Below are positions 33,786-45,700 of a DNA stretch of 64,000 nt, piece after piece (within the stretch, counting starts at the first letter, position 1; the number at the start of each line of letters is the position of its first letter). The notes beneath the pieces are model-generated. The model saw only the letters and a list, made by a program, of their open reading frames with translations, did not search any database and was not told the DNA's origin. Position numbers and translations under genes: made by a program. The stretch lies in the NCBI GenBank assembly GCA_019828595.1, contig JAHQRK010000013.1, positions 775,501-839,500 of the forward strand, written 5' to 3'. The stretch comes from Aphanomyces cochlioides. Its lineage: Eukaryota; Oomycota; Saprolegniomycetes; Saprolegniales; Verrucalvaceae.

Positions 33786-34321
33786 ATGGCGCAAGGAAAG
33801 AAATGGCACGAAGACGATGACAAGGCCCTGGTGGCGTCGTGAATCCGTGCCTCAGAGAATGACATCCGTGGGGCAGATCAGTCGACTACTGAGTTTTGGG
33901 ATGCCGTGTATACATTTTTCCAAGCTCAGAAACGCCCTGAACGTTCTCGAAAGGCACTCCGCAACCGGTGGAGTACTGTCCGCCACGATGTGGTCAAATT
34001 TGTCGGTGTGTTCTTGCAAGCAGAGAGAAATGTCCGAAGTGGTAGCTCTCCCGACGACATATTAGAAACAGCTCTTGCTGTCTACAAAGACCGCTACGGT
34101 AGTGACTTTCAACTGATTCATTGCTGGCATGTGCTGAAGACTTGTCCAAAGTTCTGAAGCCCGTGACCACCACATTGAGGTAATCGCAGCAACGGCTTCA
34201 AAGTCATCATCATCAAAGTCAGAGTCAGAGCATGAATCTAGATCAGCATTGCCATCACGAAGGGCACTTCCGCTCTGCATCCTTTACAGCGGGAACCCGA
34301 CTGGGAGCACCAACGACAGTT
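33786..34321 (+). pseudogene. Myb/SANT-like, NAM-associated DNA-binding protein
   Basis: ATG 33786 opens MAQGKKWHEDDDKALVAS, then TGA at 33840-33842 where a Trp codon is expected. The rest continues in frame: TEFWDAVYTFFQAQ, RSRKALRNRWSTV, VVKFVGVFLQAERN, RSGSSPDDILETAL and HCWHVLKTCPKF. This is the Trp-based Myb/SANT-like domain common in stramenopile transposon accessory proteins of the PIF/Harbinger type. Near 34156 a 1-2 base shift leads to a Ser/Glu/Lys-rich linker ending near 34321. An AATCATTTTTGGG initiator-like motif precedes the ATG. No partner DDE transposase is visible nearby. Confidence 0.6.
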
Positions 34322-35089
34322 AGTTTCACTGTCCCTGTCCCCAAGAGGCTGTTCATTCCGTCTTGATTATCCTCCAATCAAAGTGAATGATTTTTAGGGA
34401 TGGGGACACCCCATTAGAAATGCCCTGTGTGGTTTCAGGTTGCCACGTGTCTGTCGTTGACAAACGCAACTACAGTATCAGTTAGCGACAAGTAGTGGGT
34501 CAAAAGACTAGCAGGTGATATCTTCGCCTCCACATGTAATCTATAGTCATCGATGACATTCCTACAAAGAAGAAAGAAAACGTAGTTCACTTAGGCTCAT
34601 GACATCGCACAACGAAGCTACATGATTGAATGCTGCACAGTTCAAAATGTCAAATTTTAAGGAAAACTGGATGCGACATATTGTGAGTCATACAACCACA
34701 GTGCTGCGATCTGAAGCGCGATTTGGATCAACCAAGGATGCCAAGCAATTGGCAGTCATATTTTGAGCTGATTGTGTTGTGAAACGCGACTTCAAAGCGT
34801 GTTAGGAGTGTCTTTCGAGTATTCTAATTATCCTTTTCTCCTCCAAAAAAAATATCATTCCAAAGTTTTATCTTGAGTTTTGTATGTGAAAGCTGTCTTG
34901 CTCAACTTTGGCACATGACGGAATAAGAATGATCTAAAAATACTTTTACAAGTTTCTAGCCAATCAGACGACTTGAAGTATCTCATTTTTGACCACTTGC
35001 ATCTTTTTCCAAACAAAGTTTTTGCAACTTACAATGTGTCGCTGACCCAAAATGTGTCGCTGACGGATAGGCCCTTTTTATTTACGACT
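34322..35089. other. Gene-free stretch
   Basis: No gene recognised. Two AATGTGTCGCTGAC copies sit side by side near 35033 and 35050. Confidence 0.4.
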
Positions 35090-36011
35090 TGTCCAGTACA
35101 GCCACCCCAAGGCTGTATAGCATCATGTGGCCAGATCATTTGGAAAATGCACTAAAGAAAGACCAAGTTAGTCGCCAATTTCAAAACCGTCCCGTGGTTG
35201 ATCGACTGCCAGACCAGAACGAGCGCTTCGCAGTTGGTACAGTAGCTGCAAGTGCAAGTGCGTGCTTGATCAATGTTGCCTGAATTCTTCTATTGTTCCG
35301 GATGAGGCATGGCCATTTGAAATCCAACGAGCTGTGGCGTTGCTTATCGTCACAGTGGACCTTCTGATCGCAAATCTTTACCTTCTGATGCCCTATCATT
35401 TACTAGTACAGGTGCTGCCACATCGCAACGAGACTTTGATGCTCGAACTCGTCACAACAACCTTGGATATAAGAAGAAGTGCAGGTTATGCAGATGAAGT
35501 ATAGATTCATCAAGCTTTTAACATCTAGAGCTTCTAGCAGATCTTGGCTGGCATTGTCGGTGCTCAGTCCTAGCGACAAATGTAGATTCTATCAGCCCGA
35601 TCAAGCTTATGACACGACAGATGTTACAGTTATTCGTCGATCGATATTCTTTGTCCATCATCGTCTTTGGCTCTCAGCAGTCTGGCACAGTTTATCTCCC
35701 TCGATACAATTCAAGACTTCTGGTGTCTAATGTTAGAACGTTTGTGAGCTGCGATTCACAAGCTCATGCCAGGCACTTCCAAATTAGACGTCGCTGATCA
35801 CAAAGGCTCCATTCACCACCAGCTCACGTGGCTTCTCTTTGCATGTAGAGTGCCATCAAAGTAGGGGGAAACACGTGATTTGTTATCGAACCACGTCGTA
35901 CAAATTGTAATTTCCGTGACGACCACGAGTGATCTTCAACATCTGTAGCCATTTCATCATTGATCTTCAAGCAAAGCTTATTTTGTACTTGGAGCTGTGT
36001 TCGCCACACAA
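35090..36011. repeat. Promoter region of transporter copy 3
   Basis: Diverged homologue of the regions upstream of copies 1, 2 and 4: shared GTATAGCATCATGTGGCCAG-like and GTGCGTGCTTGATCAA-like blocks, in the same order. No gene. Confidence 0.6.
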
Positions 36012-36029
36012 GCTCATTCCGGAATTACC
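36012..36029 (+). promoter_or_regulatory. Initiator/promoter element of transporter copy 3
   Basis: GCTCATTCCGGAATTACC fits the oomycete initiator GCTCATTYY plus an AATT box, 19 nt before the ATG. Confidence 0.6.
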
Positions 36030-36047
36030 TGCACGGCGACTACGAGA

Positions 36048-37493
36048 ATGGCTTCCCACTTACAAGACCCTGCGGTCGGAATTACGCCGAACGACGCTGA
36101 CTACCATCAAAAGGATGCCGAAGGCATCAACAACGTCGACAAGTCCCAACAAGAAGGCATGTCGATCCCGATGATGTTTTTGGTCTGCTGTCCCAAGATG
36201 GCCATGAACATGGCGTGGGCTGCTCAATGGGCCGCCCTCGGACCTCTCCTCCAAGTGCTTTTGAGTTACTCGTCCGTGCAAGGCGTCCAGCTTGTGGGTC
36301 CCACCGCTGGTCTTCTTGTCGCCCCTACGATCGGTGTGCTCTCGGATACCACGACCAGCAAGTACGGGCGCCGCAAGCCGTGGTTGTTCTGGGGTGCCAT
36401 TACCTCGATTGCTTGCTGGGCTGTGATGATGAACGCGACGGATATTGGTGAATCTCTCGGTGACAAGGGCGACGACCGTACGTGGACGACTGTGTTTGTG
36501 GTCATCTGCTACGTGTGGATGGACATTACGTGCAACTTGACGCAAGTGCCAGTGGTGTTGTTGATTGCTGACTTGGCTGGCAACCGTCAAGTGACTGCCG
36601 CTTCGATCGGTCAAGTGTGGTCGATTGCCGGTTCGTTCGTGGTGTCTGGCTACATCATGTTCTTTGGTCCTGCGCATCAATCGATCAAGCCTTTCATGGG
36701 CATGTTGATGGGCATCATGTTCGTGACGTGCATGAGCGTGTGCTGGTTCGTGAAGGAAGAGCAATACATCCCTGCCGTCAAGCCTGACACGAAGCAACAA
36801 TTGAAGGACGCGTTCTCTGCTTTGTGGGTTGGATTCAAGAAGCTCCCCAAGGTGTTGTTGATCTACTGCTTGATCTTCTTGCTCCTCCAATACGGTTACA
36901 CTGCTTACAACGGTGCCAAGGGCCAATTCTTCGGCATTCGTGTCAAGGATGGTCTTGCTGAAAACGCCGACAAGTGCGGCAAGGAAGGCCAACCTGAATG
37001 CACGCAACGCCAAAAGGACTACAACGACGGTGTGCGTCTTGCCGGTGGTGTGACCGATACCGTGTTCAACTTGTTCGGTGTGGCTTACTTGGCGATCATG
37101 CCTTTCTTGGTGCGCAAGATCGGAGCCAAGTGGGTGATTGTGATTGCCTGCATCCCTCAAGCGTTGTTGATCATCATGTCTTTCTGCAAGGTGGTGGCGA
37201 TCGATATGATCTTGGTCATCTTGACTTCGATCTCTCAGCAGACGATCTTTGCTTTGCAATTGCCGATGATTGTGTACCAAATCGGTTTGGCTCCTGACAA
37301 CGACTTGGGTATGTACGCTGGTGCGTTCAACTCTGCCAACTGTGCGGGTCAATTCCTCAACTTTGCGTTGGCGACTCAATTGGTGAAGACGTCGATGACG
37401 TTTGCGTTGCCAGTGTTGGTCGGTGGTATCCTCAGTACCATCGCTTTGTTGGTGGCCATTTTCTTCCTCAAGCTCGACATGAAGACCATGTAA
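36048..37493 (+). CDS. GPH/SLC45-type sugar transporter, copy 3
   Basis: The 481-residue MFS protein starts at ATG 36048. An earlier in-frame GTG at 35997 lies upstream of the initiator element and is not used. The N-terminus MASHLQDPAVGITPNDADYH differs from copies 1/2 at many sites. From VDKSQQEGMSIP onward protein and DNA appear identical to the other copies, including short alternative-frame readings on both strands. It lies between gypsy/SANT debris and a pogo-like relic, away from the other copies. The 3' poly-C run is 5 long. Role as for copy 1: a plasma-membrane proton-coupled sugar carrier, substrate unproven. Confidence 0.9.
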   Translation: MASHLQDPAVGITPNDADYHQKDAEGINNVDKSQQEGMSIPMMFLVCCPKMAMNMAWAAQWAALGPLLQVLLSYSSVQGVQLVGPTAGLLVAPTIGVLSDTTTSKYGRRKPWLFWGAITSIACWAVMMNATDIGESLGDKGDDRTWTTVFVVICYVWMDITCNLTQVPVVLLIADLAGNRQVTAASIGQVWSIAGSFVVSGYIMFFGPAHQSIKPFMGMLMGIMFVTCMSVCWFVKEEQYIPAVKPDTKQQLKDAFSALWVGFKKLPKVLLIYCLIFLLLQYGYTAYNGAKGQFFGIRVKDGLAENADKCGKEGQPECTQRQKDYNDGVRLAGGVTDTVFNLFGVAYLAIMPFLVRKIGAKWVIVIACIPQALLIIMSFCKVVAIDMILVILTSISQQTIFALQLPMIVYQIGLAPDNDLGMYAGAFNSANCAGQFLNFALATQLVKTSMTFALPVLVGGILSTIALLVAIFFLKLDMKTM

Positions 37494-37739
37494 GATCCAA
37501 CAGGTGTCTCCCCCAGCGTTGTCTTGTGTAATTGAGTGACGTTTTTTCTGCTTCATTTCATCTTCAATTTTCGCCTTGTAATCTACTGTACTACAGAGAT
37601 CTGGGAAATATAAGACCAGCAACTAACCCTACCCTACAATAGAACCTTCATACTAGTAATTGATATTGTAAATTATAACAGCAAAATATAATTGGCAGGA
37701 TGCCAGCCATCATTTCATGGCCATAAAGTGACAAACGTG

Positions 37740-38360
37740 ATGTCAAACAAGCACCAAGGCCTAAGTAACCTACGACGCTCCTACACGGCGTCATAAAAAC
37801 TCAAGATTCTTCGTGCCGTTGAAGAAGAAGGCATGCAGGCTGTTGTTGCGAGAACTGGAATCTCAAACGAAACTATACGAAAATGGGACGCGACAGCGTT
37901 GAAATCCCCTCAAGCACAAGCGAAAAGGTGCCCAGGTGCGGGGAGATCGTGTATTCTTCCACAGCCTCAAGTAAGCATAATTAATATATCATATTTTACT
38001 CTTCTTAATAACAAAAGAATTCATGGAGTTCTTACGACAAAAACGACGTCCTCTGAGCACCTTTCACATGGTGCAGTATCTGAAGACACACCACTCTGAG
38101 TGGTTACACAACTATATCACGTCATGTGAGTGTGTTGGAGATCCCTACAAAAATGTAGGGTCTCTGCGTCGTGGTTTCGCTCCTCTGCGAAACAACTTCT
38201 CGTGGCGACGTGCAACGCCGGCATCATGCCCGTTGTCACGAGAAGAACTGAAAAGGGTGAAGGAGAAATTTTGTTCCATTCAAAAGTATTTTGCGGAGAA
38301 TGTGGCTTGCTGAGACAACCACTCAACGTACGGCCAAAGAAAAGAGGATGGCAACAATAA
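37740..38360 (+). pseudogene. Pogo/jerky-like transposase, DNA-binding part only
   Basis: ATG 37740 opens a basic helix-turn-helix segment: LRRSYTAS, TAA at 37794-37796, then KLKILRAVEEEGMQAVVART and ISNETIRKWD. This is the psq-type HTH of pogo/Tigger-like transposases. A GTAAGC donor near 37970 and an AAAAG acceptor near 38018 suggest an intron. The next exon reads FLRQKRRPLSTFHMVQYL, then LRRGFAPLRNNFSWRR, the second DNA-binding helix set of such proteins. No DDE catalytic domain follows. The piece is a truncated relic ending near the Tc1-like element. Confidence 0.5.
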
Positions 38361-38530
38361 AAAGAGCGATTGCAGCCTGGAATGTTATCACTCCTTTTCT
38401 CGGCCAAGTTGAATTAAATTTCCACCAATGTGGAAAGGAACATTATAAAAAACTCCAATCGAACACAAAAACGATAAAAAACAGTTTATTTTCATTCAAT
38501 ATGAAATCTGTTTCATGGAAAGTGAATATT

Positions 38531-39662
38531 TCAACTTCCATACTGCATGTTCTCGAAATTGAGCGCTCTCACTAGGTTCCTTTGGCAGAACAAAGCCTCG
38601 CGCGCAACTATAGGCTGAGTAATAGAAGCCATGGAGTGTAAGGCAGCTTCTTGGAGTAAGCTCATTCGAGCTTCGATGGAAGTACCGAAGTCGCGACGAT
38701 CGAACATATCGTCTGTGCGCAGGGCCAAAAAACGTTTGATCGCCGCCTTCAACACGCTGAAACAGCCCTCGATGGGGTTCAGCATGGGGCGAATATAGCC
38801 CGAGACGAAGAAGACACAGGTCTTCATGTGGAATGCTGCGCACTTCCGTTTGAGAGTGGGCAGGAGCATTGTCCAAGACAATGACGATTTTTCTTCCTTG
38901 GTAATGTTCTTGCCAAGTGTCGCTGCTCTTGACCGACTGATAGATCTTTTCGACGAAAGCAGCATTGTCATCCATCAGGATCCTGCCTCTCTCGAGGCGA
39001 TGACACACAAGACCGTCGGCCAAAGAGACAGCGCACTGGACTTGGAGGTTGGGTCCTTGGCTCGGAGGAAGGACTACGGTCGCTCGAGTTCCTTTCTTCG
39101 ATCTCCCTCGAGATCGTTTGCAGTACAAGTTGAAATTGGTCTCATCGTAATAAACGATGTAATCGTTCTGGTCTTGATGTTCAAGAAGTTTCACAGCAAA
39201 CGCTTGACACTTGGACTTGTTCAGCTCACTGTTGCACGCAGACGGCTCCACACGAGCCTACTTCATGGTGTAAAGCATACCAATTAGGTGCCGACTGATA
39301 GTCGGCACTGATATCTTGACTACATTGAAGTCAAAAGCGAGAAAGCTCTGCATTTGACGTAACGTGTATAGGCAGTTCTCGTTGAGATATCGCTCGAGGG
39401 CGCCACGCATTTCTTGAGTAACTCTTGCGCTTGCTAGCCTGCGGCCACCGCGCGGCAAGACTTGTACGCGATTACTCAATATGACACGGCGAGCGGTCGA
39501 CAGAGAAACGCCATTGTACTTGGCGACCTTCTTCCAGTCGGGGTTGCCTTGGTTGAAGGTCTCCAAGACGCGGCGCTTCTCTTCCGTTGTGGATGCCTCG
39601 TGGATGCCACCACGGCGCGAAAAGTTGGCGCCAATACATTTTGGCCCAATGAACCACGTCAT
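38531..39662 (-). pseudogene. Tc1/IS630-like transposase, one stop and one shift
   Basis: ATG 39660-39662 opens an HTH region (STTEEKRRVLETFNQGN, VSLSTARRVI). TAG at 39258-39260 probably replaces a Gln codon. The same frame continues with VYYDETNFNLYC (first Asp) and IVLDNAPAHSQTE (second Asp). In a run of four G at 38786-38789 (plus strand) one extra base shifts the frame. Past it comes PMLNPIEGCFSVLKAAIKRF, containing the catalytic Glu, and the C-terminus ends at 38531. It therefore has the D-D-E layout of the Tc1/IS630 group, which inserts at TA. Terminal repeats were not identified with certainty. Confidence 0.82.
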
Positions 39663-39759
39663 TTGGACTAAACAACCGTCAGACAGCACATCCATCTTTA
39701 GTCCTATCGACAGAGTCCATTTGGCCAAGTCACACCGGCGCCAACTTTTCGCGCCGTGG
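39610..39759. repeat. 23-bp perfect inverted repeat at transposase start
   Basis: 39610-39632 and 39737-39759 are exact reverse complements (core GGCGCGAAAAGTTGG), with weaker pairing on both sides. One arm lies inside the N-terminal coding region of the Tc1-like transposase and the other just upstream of its ATG. Confidence 0.75.
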
Positions 39760-39985
39760 AAGTATCCACATTGGATGAAAAATATTTCTCTTTGGATGAA
39801 AAGTTCCTCGTTGTTCATCTTCTGAAAATTTGTATTTTTTATCAGGTGGAAAAAACAGGTCAACTTGACCGAGAAAAGGTGTAGTACCTATAGTTGCGCT
39901 CGATTGCAATCGAGATTAAAAAGCGGATATCGAGCAGAAATCAATTACTGTAATTGATTTCGCTCAATATGCCCGATTTCTCTTA

Positions 39986-41838
39986 TTGGTCGACAGCAGT
40001 CTCGATGCAGCATGTCGGTTTCAGAGCAAGATCTTTGCCGTCCATGGGAAGACGACGCGACGCATACAGGAGTGGGAAGAATTCACTGAAGTAACAGAGG
40101 CTGCAGCTAGCGGTGCTTCTCGCAAACTGAAGCAATTAAAGTGCAATCATTGTTCTACGATTGTGTCAAGCTCGACAAATCGCCTGCGTGGTCACCTCGA
40201 AGTATGCAGAACCTATCAAGACTTGCACCATGAACGGCAAGCATCTACATGGGGCTCCAACGAAGAGGCCACCTCAACAAATTCAATGCACCAATTTGCA
40301 GACAGAATGAGCTCTGACACACTTTATACTGCTCAGGAACTCTTGGCACAGTTCATCTTCGAAGAAGCCCTACCATTCAGTGTGCTCAATAAGCCATCGT
40401 TCAAATCGTTTTTGAACTTCATACGACCAGCATTTGTACTGCCTTCGCGTGAGGCTATAGGTGGCTCTCTACTGACGAAAGCGCACGATAAACTCCAAAA
40501 ACGATTATTCAAGATGCTGCAAGGTGTCGACTATCTATGCCTTTCGAGTGATGGCTGGTCAGATAGCTCAAACCGTCAGCTGTGCAATGTGATGGTGTGC
40601 CTTCCTGAGTCATACTTTCTCTCCAATTTCGAGCATGGATCAAACCGCTCAACCGCTGAACAGCTAGCATCATCCATACAGAAGGTGACAGCGCGGCTTC
40701 ATATCGTGGCTCCATCAATAGTCATATTTGGGTTTGTTTCGGACAGTCCAAATGTTATGCGCAGTTTGCGTTCGAAACTTGTGAACAGTGGAGTTGTCAA
40801 AATTGCTTACGGATGTCCGTGTCATGCAGTAAATAATCTTTACTGTAAGCTCCTTGGATTGCCAGCACTCAAGGCTGTCCTGGTCTCTTCGTCTCGATTA
40901 TCTGGATTACAACTCAGTGACACGAGCCAAGCTCAACAAGGCCCAACAAAGCGTTTTGGGAAGGACAGTAGCGATGCGTTTATTTACTCTAACCCGTTGG
41001 TGCTCTGCACAATTCATGTTTGGAGCAATCACGAGTTCACGAGAAGCTTTATCAACGTCACTAGTTACTCAACAAAGCTCGACGGACTCTGACGCTGACT
41101 TTCCTCGCGATGTAATGAGCATAATCATGGACCGCTCGTATTGGACCAACTTGAAAGAAGCTGTGGATTTTTTGCGCCCATTGACTCTGGCAGCTTCATA
41201 TCTTGAAAGTGAAATGGCCCCGTTATCAGCAGCTTACTCATCCTTTCTCTACATGGCATTTCATATTTACAATATGGCCCATCCTGAAAAAGATGAAATT
41301 ATCATGATGCCACGCTATCAGTCGAACCGTATTGAGCACGATGCGTTGTATTTGGCATTCGTCTTGGATCCTCAATGGATAGCTTTTTATGCGCTCGTGA
41401 CATCTCTGAGTGGATTTACTTTGTTTCATGACGGAGACCTCTTTGAGAAGGCCTCCACGGCACTAACCGCTTTGGCGGGTGATGAATCTGACCTTCTGCT
41501 TGAGCAATTGGGAAATTATGCAAATTCAGTTCAATGGGGCTCTCGCAAAGGAAAGCACAAACGAGTTATCGGTCAACAATTGCAGCCGAAATCATTCTGG
41601 GGTCTTTGTCGCACCCAGTTTCCTGAGTTGGCCGACATTGCATGTGCAATCTTTTCATGCCCTCCCTCAGCTCCCCAAGTCGTATGCGTTTAGCAGACAT
41701 ACGGATGGAGCGACAAGCAGCTATTGTATACAACTCGAAGCGTTTGAACTCTAATCGTCAAGTGGCAAGCCGTGGAAGTCACAAATTCGAGTCCCTTTTT
41801 GCTTCTGCGCTCTTATCGCACTCGTCTAATGATGCTTC
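39986..41838 (+). pseudogene. hAT transposase 2 (BED finger), interrupted
   Basis: The reading begins about 39986. Residues ~35-75 form a BED-type finger (LKCNHCSTI, then LRGHLEVC). FVSDSPNVMRSLRSK and GCPCHAVNNL follow, as in the DUF659/hAT core. A shift near 40870-40900 leads to the next frame (TRAKLNKAQQ, TRWCSAQFMFG, ALYLAFVLDPQW). A further shift near 41660 leads to the dimerisation region (RQAAIVYNSKRLN). At 41838 the coding region is cut by the copia element. It resumes unbroken at 47437 in the same frame, giving an acidic tail (DDMEGVDDEDDD ... FFDALIRDLNTDD) that ends at 47554. Two shifts plus the insertion make it dead. Confidence 0.8.
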
Positions 41839-42319
41839 TGTTGAAGCTCACAACGTTGAAGAAGAGATCGAGACGTTCTATCTTACCTTTCATTGCAAAG
41901 CAAATTCTCTCTTCTGACTATTCTCTGTTTGCTTCTCTGTTAAACTTCATCCTCATTATGCATATACTCTAGCTAGCGTATCTTTAGCACAGCTCTAGCT
42001 CTTCCATAAGTTCTAATACACTTTCCATTCAACCTCTTATAGGTTACGAGCCCAACCCGCGCTACCGAAGTCGTCCTTGCTGCCGCCTTCAACCTCCGCG
42101 TCCTACACAGCCGTCCCCGCCGCCGTCTGTCCTTTTACCCGTCTGCCCGGTTTTGTTTTGTTGGCTGCGCCCTACAAGACAAGAAGGAAGACCGCCTAGA
42201 ACGAACACCATTACAGTCGTGCTTGTACTCCTTTTGTGAGTGTCGAGTCAGTACCTTCTTGGGAAACACTGTAAGTTCCTCTTCTAGTGACCTTAACTCC
42301 TAGTAGAGTTGGTCAATTT

Positions 42320-42706
42320 ATGAAAGTCAACCCGAAGACCCTCGTCTCGAAGACCGAAGTCAACCGACTCCGCAAGTAACGTCAAGTTCGAGCCAAGAAA
42401 CAAGCGAAGCTCATCAAGCAGTTCCGCCGCGTCAAAGAAGACACCAAAGCCGACAAGATACACCAAGACCTTGTCAACGCTCTTCACCACGTCCAACGAA
42501 TCAACAAAATGTTCAAGGACACTATTTTGACCGACTTTTCCGAACAAGACAAGACATTTGAGAAAATCATCCAGTCTCTTCTCCGTCAAGTCAACACTCT
42601 CACGGAAAGTTCTTTGCAAATTCTCGATCGCACAGTACCACTCGAAATTTCTGAGCACATTGCACACAAGAACTTACACGTCAACCGCGAAAGAAATTAT
42701 CTCTAA
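42320..42706 (+). pseudogene. Extra frame upstream of copia gag
   Basis: The long leader between LTR and gag contains ATG 42320 (MKVNPKTLVSKTEVNRLRK), TAA at 42377-42379, then the same frame open to 42706. It is Lys/Arg-rich at the start, then helical with likely coiled-coil repeats (KAKLIKQFRRV, FEKIIQSLLRQVNTL). One stop in ~128 codons in a 5' leader is suggestive of a former protein frame. I do not recognise a family. Chance is possible. Confidence 0.35.
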
Positions 42707-42778
42707 ACTTACTAATTGATACTTTCTGTCAACACACTTTCACACCAGTATCCAATTTGACCAATCACATTTGTCACC

Positions 42779-45700
42779 ATGGAATTGAAAGATTTCGCTA
42801 TACATTCCTTTGATGGAACATACTACTCTGAATGGAAATACCGCATCATGACTTTCCTTGCAGCGAAAGATCTTGATGGTGTTATGATGGGACTATACCC
42901 ACAACCGACGCATCATTCCGACCTAAGGATAAGATAGTCCAATATATCCTCAGTGCAACGATTGCCAACAAACATCTACGTCTTGTTCGAGGCAAGAGTA
43001 CCTTAAAAGAAATGCTTGATACTATGGATAAGATTTATGGATCTAAATCTTACATGGGCAAAGGCAATCTATATCAAGAACTACTTTCAACAAGAATCCG
43101 TTCGAATGAACTTGCTTCAGACTATATCTATCGATTCTCTGTGCTCGTCAAGGAACTTATTGCCTCCGGGTTCACTGACAAGCATTCGTTCTACGTCGAA
43201 ACATTCTTGAATAGCCTGGATCATCGCTTTGACAGCTTTGTCGCCTACCAAGTCAATCTTTTTGCGCATGGCCAAGAGATTGAAGTTCATACTCTGGAGA
43301 CGATTTTCACAGTGCTCCTACAACATGAGCAACGTGATCAAAAACTTGCTGCTTCTTCTGAAACTGCTTTGACAGCCACGCGAGGTGGTCGTCAACAACA
43401 AAAACAAGCTGGTCGCCAGAATTTCAACTCTACCGCTGAATCTGTCACTTGTTCGTACTGCAAGAAACGCAATCACACGGAAGATGTGTGCCGCAAGAAG
43501 ATTGCCGACTCTAAGTCGAAAACTGCGGCATCCCAAGAATCTACTCGACGCTTACGATTCAAAGACACTGATGTTGCGACCTATGCAAACACGCGTCGCA
43601 ACCAGAAGTCCACCAAGAAACCTAGCGGTGCACCTACTCAAGGGGTCAGCTTGATTGCTACAACTGATATCATCCTGAATGCTTCGGAAGCTCTTGAGGC
43701 ATCAAGCGAATGGGTCATTGATTCTGGTGCTTCTGACTATTTCTGCAATAACAGATCATGGTTCACCAATTTGGAACCTTCAACTGGTTTTATCCGAGCT
43801 GCCAATGGTGGAGATATGGCGATTGAAGGATGTGGTAATATTCACCTCGAGCTGAATACTCCGTCCGGAATAGTTGAGGTTGAACTACAAAATGTCAGCT
43901 ACTTGCCTTCTCTTCAATACAACTAGTTTTCTCTTTCCCGAGTCTCGCAACATGGTTTTACCACCGAGTTCTCGAAAGATACATGCTTGATCAAGCGTGG
44001 CAAAGACATTTTGGCTCAAGGCGTGAGGAAGCGTACACTCTACTACCTCGGCATTGCCAATCCAATAGTATCGACAGTAGCCTTGACCACTGATCACTCT
44101 GCAGATCAATCAAACGATATGGCGTTCTCTCTGCTAGCGAGTTCACCAGCTGATCTTTGGCATGCACGACTTGGACACATTAGTGTCAAATACACTGAGA
44201 AAACACGTCGATATGTTGATGGAATCGACCTCGACAAGTGCAAGCATGAATTCTGTGCAAGCTGCCTTGCAGGGAAGCAGTCCAAGCTACCTTTCCCACA
44301 ACGCTCGTTGGTGGTCACTACTGCGCCTTTCGAACTTGTTCACTCGGACATATGTGGTCCTATGCCACATCCAGCTCTGTGTAGTCGAGCGAAATACTTC
44401 ATCACATTTACCGATGACTTCACCCGATTCGGTTTTGTGTTTCTGCTCCTCCAGAAGTCTGATGCGTTCAAATGTTTTACTGAGTTCATGGCACATTGCA
44501 ACACGCAGTATAATGGCACTATCCGTTGCCTACGCTCTGACAATGGTGGCGAATACATGTCTGCTGAGTTCACACAATACCTCTCTGAGTATGGTATCAA
44601 ACATGAGCGCACGGTGTCGCATACGCCACAACAAAATGGTGTTAGCGAGCGCATGAATCGTACCCTGGTTGAATGTGCTCGAGCAATGCTCCACTTAGCC
44701 AATGCACCATTACGTTTTTGGTCTGAAGCTGTTAGACATGCCATGTATCTCCGCAATTGCTCTTACTCTGCTTCGACACCCAAGAGTACTCCGTACGAGC
44801 GCTTACATCAGTCACGTCCTGATTTGTCTGCCCTACGCATTTTTGGATGTGAGGCATATACTCATGTGGAAAAACACGACCGCACCAAGTTTGCGTCGAA
44901 AACACTGCGCACCATGTACATTGGTCATGAACCTGGCGTCAAAGGCTACCGCCTATATTGTGCTAAACCCGAGAAGATCGTCATTAGTCGTAATGTTGTC
45001 TTCAATGAAACAACTTGCTTCTTTATTGATGAACCCCTTCCCAGTGTTGCTGACCTCGATCCATCGATCGACAACTCCACGCCTCCTGTACAAGTCCAAA
45101 ACACTTCCGACCCAACACCGGATACATTACCACCGTTGCGTCGCTCTTCTCGTGCTAAACGACTTCCATCTCGTTTCAACGACTCATCTGACCTGGCTAA
45201 CTCGAATGGGACTTCTCGTGGTACCTATACTACACCAACTCGCGATCCACCGCGAACGTCCTCAGTCACTGACAGCACTTCACCTCCTTCGGCTACCCAA
45301 CCAACTGAGAGTGAACACTTCAATCGTGAGCAACCGTCTCATCCGACCCCTGCTCCACCCATGGTCACCCCGACGCAGACTCCTGCTGCATCTGCGGTTC
45401 CTTCGAATACTACAGCACCCCGTGTCCCTCAACAGCCTGAACATACACCAGTGCATGTTGATAATGTACAGCCCGAGTACATTCCAGTGTTTGATGAACC
45501 AACATCTCAATCCTTGACCCAGATGCTTCGCGACCACCGCCTCTTCCTGACTCACCGCCGCCTTCTCCATTGTCGACTGGCGTACGTCTTACAACAGAAG
45601 AATGGGAAGCTCTAGTGGCTCAAGAACACCGAATCCTGATGGCTTATGCGCTATCTAGTACTGGACTTCCAACTACCATTCGTCAAGCTTATGCTTCCGA

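Noticed and set aside
33617..34420. Terminal inverted repeats around the Myb/SANT relic
   Set aside because: Several TTAGGGATG and CCCTAA motifs occur on both sides, but no consistent end pair with a target duplication could be fixed.
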